DNA of 64,000 bases from Eucommia ulmoides (Eukaryota > Streptophyta > Magnoliopsida > Garryales > Eucommiaceae): positions 23,041,803-23,105,802 of the forward strand of contig CM028339.1 of assembly GCA_016647705.1 (NCBI GenBank), read 5' to 3'. Shown piece by piece: positions 57,434-64,000 of this stretch. Position 1 is the first letter of the stretch; every line of letters begins with the position of its first letter. The notes beneath the pieces are model-generated. The model made no database searches. It was not told the origin of the DNA and worked only from the letters and a program-made list of their open reading frames with translations. Made by a program: the position numbers and the translations under genes.

Positions 57434-58470
57434 AATTTTGGGATAAGAAATAATGTATTTTATTGTTACACATTTCACGTATTGTATTTCATATTAGATT
57501 TATTTAAATAAGTTATTAGTTTAGGTCCTTTCGTTTCTTAGGTTCTCAAGCGACGCGACTACATCTGTATTTCAACGGTATCATAATAATAGTTCAATTG
57601 TCGAGGTGAGTATATTATTTTCTATGTAAATTGTCAAATTATATTTTCGTACTAAATTGTGAAAAACAAAAGATTTATTAAAAGGGATAATTTTATAACA
57701 TTACATTAATCAAGTGAAATTTTATGTAAAAACTGGTTTTTATTATCCTACTATGCTTTAGTGTGGTACCGATAAAAGGACATGTTATGCGGGATGTTAG
57801 ATATAACAGGAGGACATGTCCTGCAAGTGGTTTATAGACTATTGTAATTATCAGTATGATATGGTGATTTTTACCACGGGTTGTGATTATTAGTACGAAA
57901 TGGTGTTTATACTACTTGTTGGCTCCTATCATTAGAGATATTAAATGGCCTTAACACTGACAACAATAGATTGCGCATATGTACAGGTTGTGGTACTGTC
58001 ATAGCTCCCAATAGTGTGGTAAACGATCCTACGACTAGTATGAAAGTATGTGCGTGGTATTTTATTATATAAAAATAAGTGGATCAGTTGGTTTAAATTC
58101 AATTATTTCAGTTTGATAGTATCTGTGAAATTTTTTGATACTATATGTAGTTACATATTCTATTTTGGAAAGTGAATTCTGATAAATGTACTTGATCTAT
58201 AAATTATTTTTATATTATGAAGACAGTGCATTTATAATACATTTTGTCTCGGGTACTCCAATTAGAGACGGGATCCACTACTGGTGCTAGATAAAATTAG
58301 AAGGTAGTGTGACTTTTGAGGCTATCAGGTGAATTGGTAAAATTTTAAAAATCTATGTCAATTGTCAGTCAGTGGTACATTTGTTATCCAAACTACATTT
58401 ATTTTTGTTAGGCAATATGAAGTTGAGGTCATGACTGGCCTCGAGTGTGGAGTCCAAGGTGGGTGTCACA
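57434..58470 (+). mobile_element. Tekay-type LTR, right remnant
   Basis: It reads as the reverse of the chromovirus LTRs: ATTAGATTTATTTAAATAAG, TATTTCAACGGTA, then a GGACATGTCCTGC-type motif at 57778-57825, GGTACTGTCATAGC, and ends GGTGGGTGTCACA at 58470. Together with 52233-52758 it is one LTR split by the copia insertion. Confidence 0.72.
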
Positions 58471-59215
58471 TATTTCTTCTCAAGACTGTGATGATACACG
58501 CGACTTTGATTTACTGTCATCCAATTTCATATCCGATGGCTAGAGAGAGGAAATGAGTATAGTATTAGCGTTTGTGTTCAAAAACGAAGTGTCCCCTCTT
58601 CGTTACAAATTGTTGCGGCCGGTATGATTTTTGAATTGGCAGAAATGAGCACTCTTCTTTCCATTTTCATCATTTCATCACAAATGTACAATCAAATTTA
58701 AGATTCAAAATTGATCAAAACTAAAAATGAAACATTAAAATATTCAAACTTTGTGATCAATTTCACATTCTAATTTCAAGTGTCCAATTCCAAAAATACA
58801 AACACTACCAAAGGAAAAAAGGATGAGCAGCAAATGTATCAAGTTAGAGAGAGTTTCATTTTTCACATTTACACCTCATATTTACAAAAATAATGCACCT
58901 CGACTTCCCCCTACAAAAATTCACCATCAGCCCATCATAATACATTTTCTTTTTAACTAAATCCTACTCATAATAATCACATACTATAGTTACCAAGGCG
59001 GCGTTTAATTAATGTTCGTATTTTTGTTTGATCCCAGAAATAAATGGAACAGAAACAAAAGAAAATGATTCTGCTCTGATCCCAAAATTTTGCTCTGAAA
59101 ACTCAGGGAACAAAACAGACATTTTTTTGTGTTACTTATTGTGTTCCTATTCCAAATTTTCCAGAAATTGAAAGAAAAATAAAAGTAGAAACATAAACCA
59201 AATTTTCAGTTCCTT
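58471..59215. other. Downstream flank of the RKP homolog
   Basis: No gene. It includes the 3' untranslated region and terminator of the minus-strand gene ending at 59216. Several AATAAA-like signals occur on the minus strand (for example near 59175-59180, TTTATTTTTC on plus). Confidence 0.45.
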
Positions 59216-62200
59216 TCAGCCCAACTTCGATTTGATCCTAACAACTTCCATAACTGTCGCATTGCAAAAGAAACATCTCTGGCAGTTAAGGAGATGCCTC
59301 GATATGCAGCCGAAGCAAGAGAGGTGGGAACAGGGAACAAACCGGGCGTCTGATTCACATGCATAGCAGATGCAGCATGTAGTAGAAGAAGTAGTAGTAT
59401 CTTCGCCTTCGGCTTCTCCTCCTCCTATCTCATGGAAATCAGTTCGAGAGATGAGGAGGCTTGAGAACTCCTCAAGCTGCTTCAGTTTTGGAAGATATGA
59501 ATCACTCCTAAAGGATCCACCCTGCAAAAAAGGCAACTGTTTAGAAGAATTGCCATATAAATCCCCCCAATTTCAGGAAAAAGTCTCAACATCGAAAAAA
59601 AAAAACCCGAAGTTTCGTGATTTCTTCTTCTTTCTGCTACTGTTATACCCAGCAGCTGATCCCAAAAAAATTGACACAGGGTGGGGGGTCTAAAAAAAAT
59701 AATAATGAATATTTAAATAAATTAGAGGGGGCTTATATCAAAATTTTAAGGGCTTTAAGTTTTATTAAAAATATAGGGATAAAAATGTGGAAAATTTCAA
59801 ATATTGTTGTGTTCGTTTTTTGGTTGATAGCACTTTACCTCCCTGTGGTTTGGCCAATTTGCACTTTACCCCCTTATGGTTTGGAAATCACCACTTACTC
59901 TCTATGGTCAGATATTTGTTGCACTTACCCCCCCAGGGGATAAGTGGTTTGAAAATCTAACCACAGGAGAGGTAAGTGACGATTTTCAAACCACAGGGGA
60001 GGTAAGTGACGATTTTCAAACCACAGGAGGTAAAGTTTAATTAACCCTTTTTTTTTTTTGGGGGGGGGGGGGGGCTATAGTCCCCGGGAAAACTGGCCAT
60101 AACATAACATATGCTTCGTTTGGATTGAGAGAAATGACAAGGAGAAGAAGAAAAAGGGAAAAAAATGGTTTTCCCTATTTCTCTTTTATGCTTCGTTTGG
60201 ATTGAGAGAAATGACAAGGAGAAGAAGAAAAAGGGCAAAAAATGGTTTTCCCTATTTCTCTTTTTCTTGTTTGGCAAATTTGACAACAGAAGAGAAGAGA
60301 AATGGGGGCTACAGTCCCCGGGAAAACTGGCCATAACATAACATATGCTTCGTTTGGATTGAGAGAAATGACAAGGAGAAGAAGAAAAAGGGAAAAAAAT
60401 GGTTTTCCCTATTTCTCTTTTTCTTGTTTGGCAAATTTGACAACAGAAGAGAAGAGAAATGGGGGGAAGGTTTTCTTAAATATCGTGAAGATTCTTTCTC
60501 CCACAAGTTTGAAGAGGAAGGCAGAGAAATATAACAAAATGACAAATATATCCTTATGAAGCTTTATTATCCTTTATAAAATGGGTCAATATGGTAAATC
60601 TTACCAATATATATAAAAACACTTTTTTTTGTTTTAAGTAAACTATACTGAGTTTTACGAAAGTAGCACTAACCCAATTGTACTCCAAGAGATATTGAAA
60701 TCCACAGAGAACAGTATTTGGACAATCCATGCTGGCAAATACTCCCACAAGATCATTCTGCTCCATAGCAGAATCATCTTTCTCTGTCTCCATAGCTGCA
60801 TCCAACAAATTCAAGATAATGCCAACAAGAGGTGCCAAAATCATGCCTCTGTTTACTTTCTCTGGAGTTTGACCAGGCCGCCTCAGTGGCCTGCGCAAAG
60901 AACATGCAATATGAGGGAACAGAAGAACAAAGACCTTTGGCCAACTGAAAAAAATAAAAACAATTTATGCACCTTTAATATTGCAAACACGCTAAAACAT
61001 TGAACACTTCTATGCAGTTGTCAATTTGTAAACTCTGAAAATAGATCCATATAACATGCAAAATTTTCGATACATGTCCCACAAAGGAGAAAATAAATAG
61101 AGAGGAAGGTGCCATTTCTATTTCTTTCTTTTTTTTTTTTTCTTTTTTTGGCTACGAGAAAAACTTGGAACAAAAACAAATAAAAAATCTGAATTAGTCT
61201 GATCCCATATATACTTGGAATAGATGTCCACGAACAGAAGAAACATTTTCTCTTTTTTTCCATTTTTTCAGTTTCTGATCTACAATAACCGGAGCCAACT
61301 ACACAAATGGGTAAAAATCTACAGTTGTATTCATCTTTGCAACATAATATTACCACAAGACATCGCTTTTGCTCAAAAAGAGAACACTTTAATAAATGGG
61401 GAAAAAATAGCAAAATCAATAATACTAAAGGCACCAAATAGTATAACAAATAACAATATGCAGTTCTAATTTCGACGTACACCTATGACATGTTTCATGA
61501 ACTTGAACTAAACACCCTCAAAACGCAATTTGGTATCAAATTTTGGAATAAGATTTGGTATCCATAGCATTGTTCTAAAAATATAAAGTGGAGAGTGTAC
61601 GTCACAAGAAACTTACAAGTCAAAAAATTCAGGATCCGCTGCTGAAGTTAAGTGGTTTAGGATGAAAACAATTAATTCAGTCAGCCTACGCAGATTTGTA
61701 TCCGTCCCAGAGAGGAATGCTTGAGGAATCTCACGGGTACAGAACTCTAATACCCTTGTAAGGTTGCACGACAGGTCGAATATGACACTGCATTTCCTCT
61801 GCTGAAACTCCATAACCTAAAGTCCACAATTCAAAACAATTATAAACCCCCACAACAACAACAACAACAACAACAAAATGGAGCATTTGAAGGAAACTAT
61901 GATGCCCAGATGTTTAACCAATTTATTCAAATATTTCCCCACCCCAGCCTTGTTTTTTTCCCCCCCTTTCCCTTTGATCTTTTTTTTCCCCCAACTTCTT
62001 TATTTTCCTCCTTATGACCGCTTTTACTAAGAGAGGCACAAATATACATATTTTGGGTGCGCATTTAGGATAAGAAGTGATATTTGTAACAGATTTAAAT
62101 GACTAGCTATTGACAACAGAGAACTGTTGTATTGATAACAGATTTTAAAACGTCTGTAAAGTAATTACACAAAAATTCATCATATTTTTAACAAAATTGG

Positions 62201-63381
62201 AGTACCAATAAGAAAATGCACACATCTAACATAAAAATAAAATAAAACCAAACAGTGCAAAATACATATATACACACACACATGCATTTAACTGATATTG
62301 TTTTCCAAATTATTGAATAGAACATACTACCTTGTAATGCTCTTGCATTTCTCGAATGGACACTGAGAATTCAGTTATCGCCCAGCTGAGCATATTAAAT
62401 AGACGATTCACAAAAGCCGAAAACAATTCATCATCGTCTACGCAAGCTTCCCGTAGCAATTTCTATCAAAATCAGAAAGTCCAAAGGACATAGAAGGGGA
62501 GATTGAAATTTAGGAGTGATTCATAAGCTGAAGTTAAAGAATATACAATGACCTCAAGGGGCGGTGCGGGGCAGGGGTAAGACCAATTCAAGTGTCCATT
62601 GTCTTACCTGAAAAACAACCGAGGATGACGATGACTCTCCTCGCTTTGATGAACCAAAGCCAGAGCCTTTGCACAAACGAAGAAGTATATTTGTTACGGG
62701 TATCCAAGACCTGTTGTCAAATGCTGACAACAATGCTTTTGGCATGATCTGCGTTGCTGCTTCATTGCACTCAAAAGCAGCCAAGAATTCCTTGTACTGT
62801 ACCAAAACGGAAATAGATTGAAGTAGAAGATCCCTGAGTTCTGCACTTGATATCCTTGGATCATTGAAGTGTGTGACAACAAAAGTAACCTGCTCAAGAA
62901 GACAATGGAAAAACAATTCAGTTGAAGCTTCACACCTATGCATTACATTCATAATTCTCATGCCATAGATTTGATTGGATCAAAGATATTTAATGAATGC
63001 TAGAGCCAACATTAAAACTTGTGATGAAAAGAAAACAAATCCGAGGTCAACAGAAAATATTGCATCAACACAATTAATATTTCAACGGATAGTGTAAGAA
63101 AGCATCCATGAGTTTTGCTTTCAGAAACCATAGAATGCTAAGGCCTCGCAGTCTAGGCCAAGCAGCATGATGGATGCACCAGTGTCCCAAGGAAACTATC
63201 TAATAATGAATGACTCAAAACATTTTACCTGGATAACTCATAATTTACAGTATGGGGAGAAAAGTAGCAGAAGGACAGGAAGGGCAATGAAACATACAAA
63301 TGATGCAAGTCCTTGCTTGATAAATATTGAGGCAGAGACAAACGGAGGATCACTCTTACGAAGCACATGGAAGCAATCAAC
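59216..63381 (-). CDS. RKP: E3 ubiquitin-protein ligase RKP (KPC1 homolog), C-terminal exons only
   Basis: Six coding exons on the minus strand: 63381-63298, 62889-62608, 62462-62331, 61816-61617, 60890-60659 and 59521-59216. All introns are GT-AG and the phases fit (0, 0, 0, 0, 2, 0), giving 411 codons and a TGA at 59216-59218. The protein has LRKSDPPFVSASIFIKQGL, then FVVTHFNDPRISSAELRDLL, then ADPEFFDLPLRRPGQTPEKV, as I recall for plant RKP. The last exon ends in a C3HC4 RING finger: Cys-x2-Cys (CCIC), Cys-Ser-His, Cys-x2-Cys and Cys-x2-Cys (CQRCFFC), close to the KPC1/RNF123 RING. RKP is the plant relative of KPC1, which with KPC2 ubiquitinates the CDK inhibitor p27; in Arabidopsis RKP acts on KRP proteins. 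The N-terminal SPRY part and start lie right of base 64000. No stop or frameshift is seen. The last intron (1.1 kb) holds a family B element and a tandem duplication. Confidence 0.9.
59819..60049. mobile_element. Family B short element in the last RKP intron
   Basis: It reads GGTTGATAGCACTTTACCTCC on the left and GGAGGTAAAGTTTAATTAACC on the right, about 230 bp. The right half has two copies of GAGGTAAGTGACGATTTTCA (59970 and 60000), a 30-bp tandem duplication. Non-coding. Confidence 0.7.
60050..60074. repeat. T-run followed by G-run
   Basis: Eleven T then about 15 G in a row. A long G homopolymer like this is prone to sequencing error and could form a quadruplex. Confidence 0.9.
60073..60470. 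repeat. Tandem duplication of about 234 bp, with inner 75-bp repeat
   Basis: GGCTATAGTCCCCGGGAAAA at 60073 recurs as GGCTACAGTCCCCGGGAAAA at 60307. Within the first copy, ATGCTTCGTTTGGATTGAG occurs at 60111 and 60188, and again in the second copy at 60344. The copies are almost identical, so the event is recent. The minus-strand ORFs across it (MASFPGD...) follow the repeat. Confidence 0.93.
61853..61878. repeat. (CAA)n run in an RKP intron
   Basis: ACAACAACAACAACAACAAC within the third intron from the window edge. Confidence 0.85.
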
Positions 63382-64000
63382 CTTCAAGCAGAAAAAGGAA
63401 TGGACAAATGAAAAGTTAGGAAGAATAACAAGAGCAAATAATAAAATTGCATGTAATGCAGTCAACAAGCAACCTAGCTCCTTTAAGAATATATAAGGTT
63501 GTATTTATAGGTGAAAGAAAGAAAGAGGGAAGTTGTGTGTAAGAAGAGGCAATGCAGACTAGATAACACAACAGCAAACAACTAAGATTTCTGGTACCCA
63601 AAAAGGAAACTTAACCTTAAACAAGCAAAAGAACTCGCCAACATAGGCATGACTATGAAGGGCCCAAATCGCAGTTAAAAAATCTCAAATTGATTGTTTT
63701 GTTTTTTTCAAAAATGTGGTTGGCCTACAGTCCACCAAATGGTACTAAAATTTTCAGTTGTAACTGAAGTATGCATATAGCACCATGTGATTATGGTCTC
63801 TAATATACGGTGGACTGCACCTTTAGAGTCAAACACACACACACACAATGCCAAACTACCCGTGAACCATTGCCTTTCTAGCTTCCCCTAGAAGAAGGAA
63901 ATGAAAAATATGGGGCACAACCACCAATATAATAACCATAAACCCCCGGTGATCTTTATTAGCTAAGGTCTACATCTATTTCCCCCTAATAATCATGAAA
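63382..64000 (-). other. RKP intron, upstream side
   Basis: No further exon with flanking splice sites and RKP-like coding could be found from 63382 to the window edge. (AC)n at 63833-63847. Confidence 0.5.

Noticed and set aside
60041..60545. Minus-strand ORFs of 97 and 78 codons
   Set aside because: They are created by the tandem duplication in an RKP intron and read the same 75-bp unit repeatedly.
61021..61482. Minus-strand ORF of 153 codons
   Set aside because: It lies in an RKP intron, has poly-Lys/Phe low-complexity segments, and no splice signals join it to the gene.

Overview
This is plant nuclear DNA, most likely from a flowering plant and probably a dicot. It has GT-AG introns, Ty3/gypsy and Ty1/copia LTR retrotransposons, a TRIM, Mutator-like elements, and one gene recognisable as a plant homolog of the RKP/KPC1 E3 ubiquitin ligase. 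I cannot name the species. Most of the window is transposon sequence. Only two convincing host genes are seen, both on the minus strand, plus one orphan first exon.

Layout. 1-3585: 5' part of a decayed minus-strand gypsy element with its LTR (2192-3585), continuing off the left edge. 3716-3821: a possible first exon of a host gene, cut off by that insertion. 3822-8800: AT-rich DNA with old LTR and MITE remnants. 8808-12628: a complete five-exon gene (251 codons) for a membrane protein with a likely organelle-targeting leader and a DUF948-like look; intron 1 holds an intact 341-bp TRIM with its target duplication. 12640-18576: non-genic DNA with a minisatellite and a 2.7-kb solo LTR. 18582-42943: one Tat-type gypsy element (plus strand) stretched to 24 kb by insertions. 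A copia solo LTR sits in its 5' LTR. A minus-strand Tekay/Del-type chromovirus (26443-38029) sits in its integrase end, and that chromovirus carries two further solo LTRs. Most junctions show a target duplication, so the order of insertion can be read directly.

42949-45938 is AT-rich with no gene. 45939-52222 holds several members of one Mutator-like family with long terminal inverted repeats, one of them split by a solo LTR. 52759-57433 is an internally deleted copia element inserted in a Tekay-type LTR and itself split by a 2.65-kb Mutator-like element filled with a short palindromic repeat. 59216-63381 holds the last six coding exons of the RKP homolog, ending in a RING finger. The rest of that gene lies beyond the right edge.

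The observation I find most worth following is in one gypsy LTR family seen three times here (2192-3585, 30200-31807, 33589-34911). Each LTR carries, about 200 bp from its 5' end, a cluster of 12-bp palindromes of the form CCGC-core-GCGG. The core differs between copies (CTAG, CGCG, TGCA), yet the spacing within pairs is held at 20-21 bp, about two turns of the helix. The Tekay LTRs carry a different hairpin array with compensating arm changes at a matching position, and the Mutator-like element at 54104-56755 has a third palindrome array.
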